Notes under the pieces: model-generated
Told to the model about the DNA's origin: nothing
Seen by the model: only the letters and a program-made list of their open reading frames with translations
Databases searched by the model: none
Assembly: GCF_943181435.1 (NCBI RefSeq)
Contig: NZ_OW969598.1
Coordinates: forward strand, 496,001 to 560,000
DNA: 64,000 nucleotides
Direction: 5' to 3'
Source: Neisseria sp. Marseille-Q6792
GTDB taxonomy: Bacteria > Pseudomonadota > Gammaproteobacteria > Burkholderiales > Neisseriaceae
Program-made: the position numbers and the translations under genes
Part shown: positions 45,603 to 54,481 of the stretch, one piece after another
Numbering within the stretch: the stretch's first letter is position 1
Layout of the letters: each line of letters begins with the position of its first letter

Positions 45603-46139
45603 TCAATCCTTCATCAACCAGTATTGCAAACCGATTAATGTTTTACCGTCTTTAATTTCATCGTTGGCAAGGGCTTGGCGGACTTCTTCCTTCGACATCA
45701 ATACGGTTTCCGTAATCTCGTCTTCGTCATTGGCAAGCGTACTGCCCAAACGTACGCCTTCCGCTTCGAACAGATACATTTTTTCGTTGCAAAAACCGAC
45801 CGCCGTATAAAAACTGTAAAGCAGGCACACGCTGTCGGCAACATAAGGCGTTTCCTCCGCCAATTCTCGCAGCGCACACGCTGCCATATCCTCACCCGCC
45901 ACATCCAGCTTGCCCGCAGGAAGTTCCAATGTCGCCTGATTTGCCGCATAACGCCACTGCCGCACCAAAACGACCTTTTCATCATCCGTTACCGCCAAGA
46001 CACATGCTGCACCGGGATGACGGATGACGATACGCTGCCCTTCGTTACCGTTGGGCAGCCTGACCTTATCCTTGCTGATGCTGACGAAACCGCCCTCGTA
46101 AATGGTTTCGCCGCCTAATTTTACTTCCCTCAAATCCAC
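45603..46139 (-). CDS. nudF: ADP-ribose pyrophosphatase (Nudix hydrolase)
   Basis: Hydrolyses ADP-ribose to AMP and ribose-5-phosphate. The 178-residue protein has the Nudix box AGEDMAACALRELAEETPYV, with the metal-binding REL-x-EE pattern. Two deviations occur: one extra residue between the first Gly and Glu (GKLDVAGE), and Pro in place of the Gly after EET. The N-terminal beta domain (LREVKLGGETIYEGGFVSI) matches NudF rather than MutT. It precedes folB on the minus strand, separated by 33 bases, and may be co-transcribed. Confidence 0.88.
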   Translation of the reverse strand: MDLREVKLGGETIYEGGFVSISKDKVRLPNGNEGQRIVIRHPGAACVLAVTDDEKVVLVRQWRYAANQATLELPAGKLDVAGEDMAACALRELAEETPYVADSVCLLYSFYTAVGFCNEKMYLFEAEGVRLGSTLANDEDEITETVLMSKEEVRQALANDEIKDGKTLIGLQYWLMKD

Positions 46140-46172
46140 TTCATATCTCCTTTCCGTTTTCTATTCTGCCGT

Positions 46173-46529
46173 TCAATCTTCACGCTTACCGCGCTCGATT
46201 TCCACGCCAACCTCGCGCACGCCTTCCAAAATACCCGGCTTGACGATTTTCACACGCACCCACACCGCGCCGAAATATCCCAAAACCAAATCGGCAATAT
46301 ATTCCGCCAACGCTTCCAAAAGCAGGAAATCCTGTTCTTTCAGATGTCGGCGCAGCGTTTCGCATACCTCGGCATAATGTACCGTATTGGCAATATCGTC
46401 GTCCGAACCCGCTTTCTCGGGAATGCCGATGTCCAAATCGACAATCAGGGTCTGCAACCGTTCGCGTTCCCAGCCGTACACGCCGATAAGCGTATCCGCC
46501 TTCATGCCGTGCAAAAAGATTTTATCCAT
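46173..46529 (-). CDS. folB: Dihydroneopterin aldolase
   Basis: Converts 7,8-dihydroneopterin to 6-hydroxymethyl-dihydropterin in folate synthesis. The 118-residue tunnelling-fold protein has MDKIFLHGMKADTLIGVYGWER, with conserved Glu in YGWERE, the ALAEYIADL helix and catalytic Lys in VRVKIVKPG. The length is typical of FolB. It is divergent from plsY, with 55 bases between the starts. Confidence 0.94.
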   Translation of the reverse strand: MDKIFLHGMKADTLIGVYGWERERLQTLIVDLDIGIPEKAGSDDDIANTVHYAEVCETLRRHLKEQDFLLLEALAEYIADLVLGYFGAVWVRVKIVKPGILEGVREVGVEIERGKRED

Positions 46530-46584
46530 AATCCGACCCGTTTTTTGCTAAAATAACCGCACCATTCTAAGTAAAGTACCGCAA

Positions 46585-47187
46585 ATGTTCAACATACCGG
46601 CTGTTGCCGTTTCCTATCTGATCGGCTCACTTTCTTTCGCCGTCATCGTTTCCAAGTATTACGGGATGGACGACCCGCGCACCTACGGATCGGGCAATCC
46701 CGGCGCGACCAATGTTTTACGCAGCGGCAAAAAGAAGGCTGCCGCGCTGACGCTCTTGGGCGATGCCGCCAAAGGTTTGGTTGCCGTTTTGCTTGCACGC
46801 GTGCTTCGAGAACCGCTCGGTTTATCCGACAGCGCAATCGCTGCCGTCGCACTCGCCGCGCTGGTCGGGCATATGTGGCCGGTGTTTTTCGGATTTAAGG
46901 GCGGCAAAGGCGTGGCAACGGCATTGGGCGTGCTTTTGGCACTCTCTCCCGCAACTGCCTTGGTCTGCGCGTTGATTTGGCTTGTTATGGCATTCGGCTT
47001 CAAGGTGTCCTCCCTTGCTGCATTAACCGCCACAATCGCCGCCCCCCTTGCCGCACTGTTTTTTATGCCCCACCCTTCTTGGATTTGGGCGACGCTCCTT
47101 ATCGCCCTGCTGGTGTTGTTCCGCCACAAAAGTAATATCGTCAAGCTGCTCGAAGGCAGAGAAAGCAAAATCGGCGGCAGCCGCTGA
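46585..47187 (+). CDS. plsY: Glycerol-3-phosphate acyltransferase PlsY
   Basis: Transfers the acyl group from acyl-phosphate to glycerol-3-phosphate, the first step of phospholipid synthesis in the inner membrane. It has 200 residues with about five helices. The signatures are SYLIGSLSFAVIVSK, GSGNPGATNVLR (phosphate site) and GFKGGKGVATALGV (acyl-phosphate site). The companion plsX is not in the window. It is followed by an uptake-sequence terminator. Confidence 0.95.
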   Translation: MFNIPAVAVSYLIGSLSFAVIVSKYYGMDDPRTYGSGNPGATNVLRSGKKKAAALTLLGDAAKGLVAVLLARVLREPLGLSDSAIAAVALAALVGHMWPVFFGFKGGKGVATALGVLLALSPATALVCALIWLVMAFGFKVSSLAALTATIAAPLAALFFMPHPSWIWATLLIALLVLFRHKSNIVKLLEGRESKIGGSR

Positions 47188-47207
47188 TTTCCCATCCATC
47201 CCTGTTT

Positions 47208-47237
47208 ATGCCGTCTGAACCCCGCTTCAGACGGCAT
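47208..47237 (+). terminator. Uptake-sequence terminator after plsY
   Basis: ATGCCGTCTGAA / TTCAGACGGCAT stem-loop 20 bases after the plsY stop. Confidence 0.8.
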
Positions 47238-47263
47238 CCGAATATCCCGCCGTTTTACCGACT

Positions 47264-48109
47264 ATGCTCAGTTACAGACACGCATTCCACGCCGGCAACC
47301 ACGCCGATATGCTCAAACATTTCACACTTTTCCTTGTCCTGCAATATTTCAACCAAAAAGACAAACCTTATTGGTATATCGATACGCACGGCGGCGCGGG
47401 TTTGTACGACCTTGGCAGCAGTGAGGCGCAGAAAGTCGGCGAATACCGGCAAGGCATCGCCCTGCTCCGACAGGCGCAAAACCTGCCTGCCGAACTGTCT
47501 GACTTTGCCGCGCACATACAAAAAATCCTGCCCTCGCCCGAACTTTACTGCGGTTCTCCGTGGCTGGCGCAATCGCTGACCCGCGTCGGCGACAAACTCC
47601 GACTGTTCGAGCTGCACCCCACCGACTTTGTCCATCTGCAAAACAATATGGGCGAAGCAGGATTGAGCAAACGCGGACAAGTGTTGCGCGAAGACGGTTA
47701 CAAAGGACTGATTTCCCTGCTGCCGCCCCCACCGCGCCGCGCCGCAGTTCTCATCGACCCGCCTTACGAGGAAAAACAGGACTACCGGCGCGTGACGGAT
47801 ACGCTCAAAACCGCACTGAAACGTTTTGAGTCCGGCTGTTATCTCATCTGGTATCCCTGTCTCAGCCGGGAAGAAAGCCGCAAGCTGCCGGAAGAATTGA
47901 AAAAACTCGTTCCCGACAACCACCTTCACGCCGAACTGCACGTCCACGCGCCGAAAACCGACGGTTTCGGTATGCACGGCAGCGGAATGTTCGTCATCAA
48001 TCCGCCCTATCTGTTGGCGGAACAATTGGCGACAAACCTCCCCGTCCTGACGCGGCTGCTGGCGCAAGACGAAGGCGCGCGCTACCTGTTGGACAGCAAA
48101 ATCCGCTGA
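47264..48109 (+). CDS. rlmJ: 23S rRNA (adenine-2030-N6)-methyltransferase
   Basis: Methylates A2030 of 23S rRNA using SAM. The 281-residue protein begins MLSYRHAFHAGNHADMLKH, an RlmJ signature. The SAM-binding Rossmann fold contains YWYIDTHGGAGLYDL, and the catalytic N6-methyltransferase motif is IDPPYEEK. The C-terminus GSGMFVINPPYLL is typical. It is monocistronic with a terminator immediately after. Confidence 0.95.
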   Translation: MLSYRHAFHAGNHADMLKHFTLFLVLQYFNQKDKPYWYIDTHGGAGLYDLGSSEAQKVGEYRQGIALLRQAQNLPAELSDFAAHIQKILPSPELYCGSPWLAQSLTRVGDKLRLFELHPTDFVHLQNNMGEAGLSKRGQVLREDGYKGLISLLPPPPRRAAVLIDPPYEEKQDYRRVTDTLKTALKRFESGCYLIWYPCLSREESRKLPEELKKLVPDNHLHAELHVHAPKTDGFGMHGSGMFVINPPYLLAEQLATNLPVLTRLLAQDEGARYLLDSKIR

Positions 48110-48113
48110 CCCC

Positions 48114-48143
48114 GATGCCGTCTGAAACCCTTCAGACGGCATC
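48114..48143 (+). terminator. Uptake-sequence terminator after rlmJ
   Basis: GATGCCGTCTGAA / TTCAGACGGCATC stem-loop starting 5 bases after the rlmJ stop. Confidence 0.82.
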
Positions 48144-48187
48144 TCCCATCAAACAAAGCCGGACGATATACCGGCAGTCGGCACTTT

Positions 48188-48342
48188 TATAGTGGATTAA
48201 CAAAAATCAGGACAAGGCGACGAAGCCGCAGACAGTACAAATAGTACGGAACCGATTCACTTGGTGCTTGAGCACCTTAGAGAATCGTTCTCTTTGAGCT
48301 AAGGCGAGGCAACGCTGTACTGGTTTTTGTTAATCTACTATA
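48188..48342. repeat. Correia repeat enclosed element (full, 155 bp)
   Basis: TATAGTGGATTAAC at the left end and a one-base variant (TAATCTACTATA) at the right end. It lies about 160 bases upstream of fbp. Confidence 0.93.
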
Positions 48343-48502
48343 AGAATAAATATCCTTCATCCGCCTACCGCGTTCCGACTTGCCCCGCGCCGTTTTTTTC
48401 CACTACAATCCCACGCGATATCCGGCGGAACGCACCAAAGGAACGCCCCGCAGCAATCTGCCGCCTTTCAGACGGCACAAACCTTTCCGAAACGAGCAAA
48501 CT

Positions 48503-49477
48503 ATGAACACACTGACCCGATTCCTCCACAAACACCTGCAACAAAACCAACTGCCCGAAGCACTCGGCGGCGTTTTGCTGTCCGTCGTTTCCGCCTGCAC
48601 CGAAATCAACGCCAAAGTCCGCCTCGGCGCACTGGCCGGCGTATTGGGTATGGCGGGCACGGGCAATATTCAGGGCGAAGACCAGAAAAAACTGGATGTT
48701 ATCGCCAACAACATTATGATTGACATACTCAAAGCCAACCCTGCCGTTGCCGGTTTGGCAAGCGAGGAAGAAGACACTTTCGTAAGTGCCGGTGAAAATG
48801 GACGCTATCTCGTCCTATTCGACCCTTTAGACGGATCGTCCAATATTGATGTCAACATTTCCGTCGGTACGATTTTCTCCATCCTTGAAAAACCCGAAGG
48901 CGCATTAGCAACCGAATCATTCCTTCAAACGGGCAGACAGCAGCTTGCCGCTGGTTACGTTCTTTACGGGCCTCAAACCCAGCTCGTATTCACATTCGGA
49001 CACGGCGTATATATGTTCACGCTCAATGCCGAAAACGAATTTGTGCTGACCAAAGAAAACCCGAAAGTACCCGAAAGTACCAAAGAATTTGCCATCAATA
49101 TGTCCAACCGCCGCCACTGGCTGCCCCCCGTCCAACAATACATAGACGAACTCTTGGCAGGCGAAACCGGCACGCGCGGCAAAAACTACAATATGCGCTG
49201 GGTAGCCAGCATGGTTGCCGAAATCCACCGCATCCTGATGCGCGGCGGCGTGTTCATGTATCCGCAAGACAAACGCGACCCCGCCAAACCCGGCAAACTG
49301 CGCCTGATGTACGAAGCCAACCCTATGAGCCTGATACTCGAACAGGCGGGCGCATCGGCAAGCAACGCATATCAAGCCATGCTCGACATACAGCCCGAAA
49401 ACCTGCACCAGCGCGTCGCCGTCTTCATGGGCAGTAGCGAAGAAGTGGATTACCTCAACCGTCTGCATTCAAAATAA
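48503..49477 (+). CDS. fbp: Fructose-1,6-bisphosphatase, class I
   Basis: Gluconeogenic enzyme hydrolysing fructose-1,6-bisphosphate. The 324-residue cytoplasmic protein has the metal site LFDPLDGSSNIDVNISVGTIF (interrupted here; key DPLDGSSN), the earlier ASEEED, and the substrate loop KLRLMYEANPMS. The start ATG 48503 gives the family's N-terminus and length. A CREE and a short leader sit upstream. Essential for growth of Neisseria on lactate or amino acids, which enter below the triose level. Confidence 0.96.
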   Translation: MNTLTRFLHKHLQQNQLPEALGGVLLSVVSACTEINAKVRLGALAGVLGMAGTGNIQGEDQKKLDVIANNIMIDILKANPAVAGLASEEEDTFVSAGENGRYLVLFDPLDGSSNIDVNISVGTIFSILEKPEGALATESFLQTGRQQLAAGYVLYGPQTQLVFTFGHGVYMFTLNAENEFVLTKENPKVPESTKEFAINMSNRRHWLPPVQQYIDELLAGETGTRGKNYNMRWVASMVAEIHRILMRGGVFMYPQDKRDPAKPGKLRLMYEANPMSLILEQAGASASNAYQAMLDIQPENLHQRVAVFMGSSEEVDYLNRLHSK

Positions 49478-49503
49478 ACAGGCTGGCCTAACCGATAAAG
49501 AAA

Positions 49504-49532
49504 GGCGGCAGCGCGCATCCGACGCTGCCGCC
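49504..49532 (+). terminator. GC-rich hairpin after fbp
   Basis: A perfect 10-bp stem (GGCGGCAGCG/CGCTGCCGCC) around a 9-base loop, 26 bases after the fbp stop; no T run follows, so it may act with the later hairpin. Confidence 0.6.
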
Positions 49533-49584
49533 GATATTTCGTACACAGCCTTAAAAAGATAGAAAACTGCCTTTCTGAACAATA

Positions 49585-49619
49585 AAAATGCCGTCTGAAA
49601 AATTTTCAGACGGCATTTT
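49585..49619. terminator. Bidirectional uptake-sequence terminator
   Basis: AAAATGCCGTCTGAA / TTCAGACGGCATTTT stem-loop between convergent fbp and ydcH-like genes. Confidence 0.82.
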
Positions 49620-49637
49620 AAAAATTAAAGCTCAAAT

Positions 49638-49856
49638 TTATTTGCCTGCCACTTTTTGCAGGATGGCATAAAGTTCGTCTTTCAATTTCAATTTGGCTTT
49701 TTTCAGTTCCTCAATCGCTTCTGCACCGCTGGTAACCGGATTATTGACCAAACCGGCGATTTTGTCGTCCAGCTCGTTGTGTTCGTCAAACAGACGGGCG
49801 AAGTGGGAATCTTCCTGTTTCAACTTGGAAATCAAATCACGGTATTCTGGGAACAT
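49638..49856 (-). CDS. YdcH-family (DUF465) small protein
   Basis: A 72-residue coiled-coil protein starting MFPEYRDLISKLKQEDSHFAR (interrupted here), with HARLF-like FARLFDEHNELDDKI and a Lys-rich C-terminal helix KKAKLKLKDELYAIL; these are the DUF465 hallmarks. GAGAGGAG precedes the ATG. The function of the family is unknown. It is divergent from glyA. Confidence 0.9.
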   Translation of the reverse strand: MFPEYRDLISKLKQEDSHFARLFDEHNELDDKIAGLVNNPVTSGAEAIEELKKAKLKLKDELYAILQKVAGK

Positions 49857-49997
49857 ATTGCTCTCCTCTCTTCATTAACGGGTTAAAAAGCAAACTGAAT
49901 CTTTACATTGATTATAACAAAGATAATATTTTTATCCAGTATTTTATTGGATGCGGCAAAATTTTCTTTTAACACCGCCGTCCGGTTGATAAAACCG

Positions 49998-50026
49998 TTG
50001 ACAATATCACGCTTTCCGCATAAATT
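49998..50026 (+). promoter_or_regulatory. Likely glyA promoter
   Basis: A perfect TTGACA (49998-50003) and a TAAATT -10-like box (50021-50026) are 17 bases apart, about 40 bases upstream of the glyA start. The -10 box is a partial match. Confidence 0.5.
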
Positions 50027-50066
50027 TTCAGCCCTTATACCCTGATTACACAAAGGAGCCGAGAAC

Positions 50067-51317
50067 ATGTTTTCAAAAAGCGTTACCCTCGCACAATACG
50101 ACCCCGATTTGGCAGCAGCCATTGCCCAAGAAGACCAACGCCAGCAAGACCACGTCGAGCTGATTGCCTCTGAAAACTACGTCAGCTGCGCCGTGATGGA
50201 GGCACAAGGTTCGCAATTGACCAACAAATACGCCGAAGGCTATCCTGGCAAACGCTACTACGGCGGCTGCGAATACGTCGATATTGTCGAACAATTGGCA
50301 ATCGACCGCGTCAAAAAACTGTTCGGCGCGCAATACGCCAACGTCCAACCCCACTCCGGTTCCCAAGCCAACCAAGCTGTGTACGCTTCTGTTTTGAAAC
50401 CGGGCGACACCATTTTGGGTATGTCTCTGGCACACGGCGGCCACTTGACCCACGGCGCAAGCGTTAACATCTCCGGCAAACTCTACAACGCCATTACTTA
50501 TGGTTTGGATGAAAACGAAGTTCTCGATTATGCCGAAGTGGAACGCTTGGCTCTTGAACACAAACCTAAAATGATTGTGGCCGGTGCGTCTGCCTACGCG
50601 TTGCAAATCGACTGGGCAAAATTCCGCGAAATCGCCGATAAAGTCGGCGCATACCTCTTTGTCGACATGGCGCACTATGCCGGACTGATTGCCGGTGGCG
50701 AATATCCTAACCCCGTGCCATTCTGCGACTTCGTGACTACCACCACCCACAAAACCCTACGCGGCCCTCGCGGCGGCGTGATTTTGTGTCGTGACAATAC
50801 CCACGAAAAAGCACTGAACTCTTCCATCTTCCCAAGCCTGCAAGGCGGCCCGCTGATGCACGTCATCGCCGCCAAAGCCGTGGCGTTTAAAGAAGCGTTG
50901 CAACCCGAGTTCAAACAATACGCGAAACAGGTAAAAATCAACGCCGCAGCCATGGCGGAAGAATTAGTCAAACGCGGCTTGCGCATCGTTTCCGGCCGCA
51001 CCGAAAGCCACGTTTTCCTCGTTGACCTGCAACCGATGAAAATCACCGGCAAAGCCGCCGAAGCTGCTTTGGGCAAAGCGCACATCACTGTCAACAAAAA
51101 CGCCATCCCGAATGATCCGGAAAAACCATTCGTTACCTCCGGCATCCGCATCGGCTCCGCCGCTATGACCACACGCGGTTTTAACGAAGCCGACGCGCGC
51201 GTATTGGCGAACCTGGTTGCCGACGTATTGGCCAATCCCGAAGACGAAGCCAACCTCGCCAAAGTCCGCGAACAAGTGACTGCTTTGTGCAATAAATACC
51301 CCGTTTACGGCGCATAA
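50067..51317 (+). CDS. glyA: Serine hydroxymethyltransferase
   Basis: A PLP enzyme interconverting serine and glycine and feeding one-carbon units to folate. It has 416 residues. The N-terminal [10 protein letters not shown] is typical, the PLP Lys is in [15 protein letters not shown], and [12 protein letters not shown] binds substrate. AAGGAG precedes the ATG by 8 bases. Its folate partner pathway includes folB in this window. It is monocistronic with an uptake-sequence terminator after it. Confidence 0.98.
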   Translation: MFSKSVTLAQYDPDLAAAIAQEDQRQQDHVELIASENYVSCAVMEAQGSQLTNKYAEGYPGKRYYGGCEYVDIVEQLAIDRVKKLFGAQYANVQPHSGSQANQAVYASVLKPGDTILGMSLAHGGHLTHGASVNISGKLYNAITYGLDENEVLDYAEVERLALEHKPKMIVAGASAYALQIDWAKFREIADKVGAYLFVDMAHYAGLIAGGEYPNPVPFCDFVTTTTHKTLRGPRGGVILCRDNTHEKALNSSIFPSLQGGPLMHVIAAKAVAFKEALQPEFKQYAKQVKINAAAMAEELVKRGLRIVSGRTESHVFLVDLQPMKITGKAAEAALGKAHITVNKNAIPNDPEKPFVTSGIRIGSAAMTTRGFNEADARVLANLVADVLANPEDEANLAKVREQVTALCNKYPVYGA

Positions 51318-51333
51318 GCTTTTTTTAAAACCG

Positions 51334-51365
51334 ATGCCGTCTGAAACTTTTCAGACGGCATTTTT
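51334..51365 (+). terminator. Uptake-sequence terminator after glyA
   Basis: ATGCCGTCTGAA / TTCAGACGGCATTTTT stem-loop 17 bases after the glyA stop, with a T run. Confidence 0.83.
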
Positions 51366-51411
51366 GCAATCGGTTAAAATACGCGGTCTGTTTTTCGGGA
51401 AGTATTTTTTT

Positions 51412-52056
51412 ATGCTCGCATCTGCCATCGATTTTATCCTTCACATTGACCGGCATTTAATCGCTTTGTCGGCACAATACGGCTTATGGACTTATGCTGT
51501 TTTGTTTCTGATTGTTTTTTGCGAAACCGGCCTGATTGTTACGCCCTTCCTGCCCGGTGATTCGCTGCTGTTTGCCGCCGGCGGGATTGCCGCGCTGGGC
51601 GGTATGGATATTCATTTGATGGTTGCATTATTAAGCCTTGCCGCCATACTCGGTGACGCGCTCAATTTTACCGTCGGCAGGTATTTCGGCGGCAGGCTGT
51701 TCGCCAATCCCGATTCTAAAATCTTCCGGCGCGAATATCTCGATAAAACCCACCGTTTTTACGAAAAACACGGCGGGAAAACCATCATCATTGCCCGCTT
51801 CGTGCCCATCGTCCGCACCTTCGCCCCCTTTGTCGCCGGTATGGGAAAAATGCACTATGCCAAATTTATCCGCTACAACATCATCGGCGGCGTGTTGTGG
51901 GTTATCCTGTTTTCTTATGCGGGCTATTTCTTTGCCAACTTCCCCGTCGTAAAAAACAATCTGGGCTTGGTGATGGGCGGCATCATTATTGTTTCCATCC
52001 TGCCGGGTGCGGTTGAAATCGCCCGCGCCAAACTTGCGGCAAAATCCGAACGTTAA
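51412..52056 (+). CDS. DedA-family membrane protein
   Basis: A 214-residue inner-membrane protein of the DedA/VTT family, which includes lipid scramblases and undecaprenyl-phosphate transporters. It has the conserved [19 protein letters not shown] (acidic Glu near the P-G-D motif), the second half [20 protein letters not shown] with its two Arg, and four to six helices. I start it at ATG 51412; an upstream in-frame ATG is in an uptake sequence. It ends 18 bases before uup. Confidence 0.93.
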   Translation: MLASAIDFILHIDRHLIALSAQYGLWTYAVLFLIVFCETGLIVTPFLPGDSLLFAAGGIAALGGMDIHLMVALLSLAAILGDALNFTVGRYFGGRLFANPDSKIFRREYLDKTHRFYEKHGGKTIIIARFVPIVRTFAPFVAGMGKMHYAKFIRYNIIGGVLWVILFSYAGYFFANFPVVKNNLGLVMGGIIIVSILPGAVEIARAKLAAKSER

Positions 52057-52074
52057 TTGTTGGGAATTGACATT

Positions 52075-53985
52075 ATGAATATATTATCCGTAGAAAACGC
52101 TTCCTTTGCCGTCGGACACGTCGCCCTGCTCGACAAAACTTCTTTTCAACTCGACAGCGGCGAAAAAGTCGGCTTGATCGGTCGCAACGGTGCGGGTAAG
52201 TCTTCCTTTTTAAAAATCCTCGCCGGCGTGCAAAAGCTCGACGACGGGCAGCTTATTGTTCAAAACAACCTCAAAATCGTTTATGTGCCGCAGGAATCCT
52301 TTTTTGATAAGGAAGCCACCGTATTTGATACCGTTGCCGAAGGCTTGGGCGAAATCCGCGATTTGTTGCGCCGTTATCATCATGTCAGCCATGATTTGGA
52401 ACACAATTCAGACGGCGTTTTATTGAAAGAACTCAACGAATTGCAACTTGAAATCGAAGCGAAGGACGGCTGGAAGCTGAATGCGGCAGTCAAGCAGACT
52501 TTGGGGGAACTCGGTTTGCCGGAAAACGAAAAAATCGGCAACCTTTCCGGCGGTCAGAAAAAGCGTGTTGCCTTGGCGCAGGCTTGGGTGCAGAAGCCCG
52601 ACGTATTGCTGCTGGATGAACCGACCAACCATTTGGATATCGACGCGATTATCTGGCTGGAAAACCTGCTCAAAGCGTTTGAAGGCAGCCTGGTCGTGAT
52701 TACCCACGACCGCCGTTTTTTGGACAATATCGCCACGCGCATCGTCGAACTAGACCGCGGCATTCTGCGCTCCTATCCCGGCTCGTTCTCCAAATACAGC
52801 GAGAAAAAAGCGCAGGAATTGGCAGTCGAGGCGGAACACAACCGCCTATTCGACAAATTCCACGCGCAGGAAGAGGCGTGGATACGCAAAGGCATCGAAG
52901 CGCGCCGTACCCGCAACGAAGGCCGCGTGCGCCGTTTGGAAGAGTTGCGCCGCCAGCGCGCCGAACGCCGCAACGTGCAGGGGCAGGTCAACTTCAAGCT
53001 CGACAGCGGCGAAAAAAGCGGCAAAATCATCGCCGAATTGGAACACGCTTCGTTTGCCTATGGCGGCAAAGTCATTATGGACAAATTCTCCGCCATCTTG
53101 CAGCGCGGCGACAAAATCGGCCTAATCGGCCCCAACGGCATCGGCAAAACCACATTTTTAAAACTGATTTTGGGCGAATTGCAGCCGACCTACGGCAGAA
53201 TCCGTATCGGCAGCAAGCAGGAAGTTGCCTATTTCGACCAGTTCCGCAGCGCGTTGAACGAAAACGACACCGTGTTTTACACGCTCGGACAGGGCAATGA
53301 TTATGTCGAAGTCGGCGGCAAGAAAAAACACGTGATGAGTTATCTGGAAGATTTCCTGTTCCACCCTGCCCGCGCGCAAAGCCCCGTTTCATCGCTCTCC
53401 GGCGGCGAACGCAACCGCCTTTTGCTGGCAAAACTCTTTACCCGCCCTGCCAATATCCTGGTCTTGGACGAACCGACCAACGACTTGGACATCGACACCC
53501 AAGAGCTGCTCGAAGACCTGTTGCGCGATTACCAAGGCACGGTATTCCTCGTCTCGCACGACCGTATGTTCCTCGATAATGTCATCACCCAAAGCATTGT
53601 ATTTGAAGGAAACGGAAGGTTAAAAGAATACATCGGCGGCTATCAGGACTATATCGACGCAAAATCGCGCGAAGAGAAAATTCAGACGGCATCCGCACCC
53701 AAAGCATCCGATGCCGAACCCGCCAAAGAAAAACCCAAAGCCAAGCGCACAGTCAAACTTTCCTACAAAGAACAGCGCGAACTCGATGCCCTGCCCGACG
53801 AAATCGCCGCTTTGGAAGCCGAACAGGCAGAAATCAATACCCAACTTTCCAATCCTGAAATTTTCAAAGATTACGAAAAAGCCGGCGCATTGCAAAACCG
53901 CGCCGAAGAAATCGAAATGCTGCTTTTGGAAAAGCTGGAACGCTGGGATCTGCTGGAAACCAAACAGAACGGCAATGCCGTCTGA
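52075..53985 (+). CDS. uup: ABC-F ATPase Uup
   Basis: A soluble ABC-F ATPase acting on ribosomes or DNA structures (Uup limits precise excision of transposons in E. coli). The 636-residue protein has two ABC domains: GLIGRNGAGKSS, LSGGQKKRV, LLLDEPTNHLD in the first, and GLIGPNGIGKTT, LSGGERNR, LVLDEPTNDLD in the second, joined by a linker with EEAWIRKGIEARRTRNEGR-type basic helices. The C-terminal coiled coil (residues 560-636) is Uup-specific. The stop codon TGA is inside an uptake sequence. The CDS start at 52075 follows GGGAATTGACATT. Confidence 0.93.
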   Translation: MNILSVENASFAVGHVALLDKTSFQLDSGEKVGLIGRNGAGKSSFLKILAGVQKLDDGQLIVQNNLKIVYVPQESFFDKEATVFDTVAEGLGEIRDLLRRYHHVSHDLEHNSDGVLLKELNELQLEIEAKDGWKLNAAVKQTLGELGLPENEKIGNLSGGQKKRVALAQAWVQKPDVLLLDEPTNHLDIDAIIWLENLLKAFEGSLVVITHDRRFLDNIATRIVELDRGILRSYPGSFSKYSEKKAQELAVEAEHNRLFDKFHAQEEAWIRKGIEARRTRNEGRVRRLEELRRQRAERRNVQGQVNFKLDSGEKSGKIIAELEHASFAYGGKVIMDKFSAILQRGDKIGLIGPNGIGKTTFLKLILGELQPTYGRIRIGSKQEVAYFDQFRSALNENDTVFYTLGQGNDYVEVGGKKKHVMSYLEDFLFHPARAQSPVSSLSGGERNRLLLAKLFTRPANILVLDEPTNDLDIDTQELLEDLLRDYQGTVFLVSHDRMFLDNVITQSIVFEGNGRLKEYIGGYQDYIDAKSREEKIQTASAPKASDAEPAKEKPKAKRTVKLSYKEQRELDALPDEIAALEAEQAEINTQLSNPEIFKDYEKAGALQNRAEEIEMLLLEKLERWDLLETKQNGNAV

Positions 53986-53986
53986 A
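53975..53986 (+). other. DNA uptake sequence at the uup stop codon
   Basis: ATGCCGTCTGAA supplies the last codons (AAT GCC GTC) and the TGA stop of uup. Confidence 0.9.
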
Positions 53987-54005
53987 ATCAAATAGGAAGA
54001 AAAAA

Positions 54006-54371
54006 ATGTTCAAACGACCTGAAGAAATCATCGTCCTGATACTTGCCGTCCTCTGGATTGCCGGTACGTATTTTCTCGCCGCTCTGTTTGGAGCGGATGC
54101 TTATACCGTGTTAAAAATCACTGCCCTTACCCTGCTTTGGTCTGCCGCATCATTCCTCCTTTGGCAAAAAAACCTCAGTCGGCATATCTGGCCGCTGCTG
54201 CTCGGCTGCCTGACTGCCTGTTGGTGGCCGTATCTGAATCAATCGGTCGCACCCGGTTCTTTACCTTGGTATGCATCATGGACGTTCAAAACCATCTTAG
54301 CTCTGATTCCCGTAACCGCAGGTTATCTGTTTAAATGGAAACAATACCGGCAGCGCAAAACAAAGCCGTAA
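54006..54371 (+). CDS. Small membrane protein, unknown
   Basis: A 121-residue protein starting [20 protein letters not shown] with four hydrophobic helices (residues about 8-28, 36-52, 62-75, 88-108) and a basic tail [12 protein letters not shown]. It begins 20 bases after the uup stop codon, with AGGAAGAAAAA before the ATG, so it is likely co-transcribed with uup. I do not recognise the family. Confidence 0.75.
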   Translation: MFKRPEEIIVLILAVLWIAGTYFLAALFGADAYTVLKITALTLLWSAASFLLWQKNLSRHIWPLLLGCLTACWWPYLNQSVAPGSLPWYASWTFKTILALIPVTAGYLFKWKQYRQRKTKP

Positions 54372-54481
54372 GCCCGTCTTTTTCAGACGGCATCTCCGGT
54401 CAGACTGTCAACAATTCCGATAAAATGCTATACTCGCACCCCTTATCATGCCGTCTGAAACCGCCTTTTGGGAAAGCAGAA

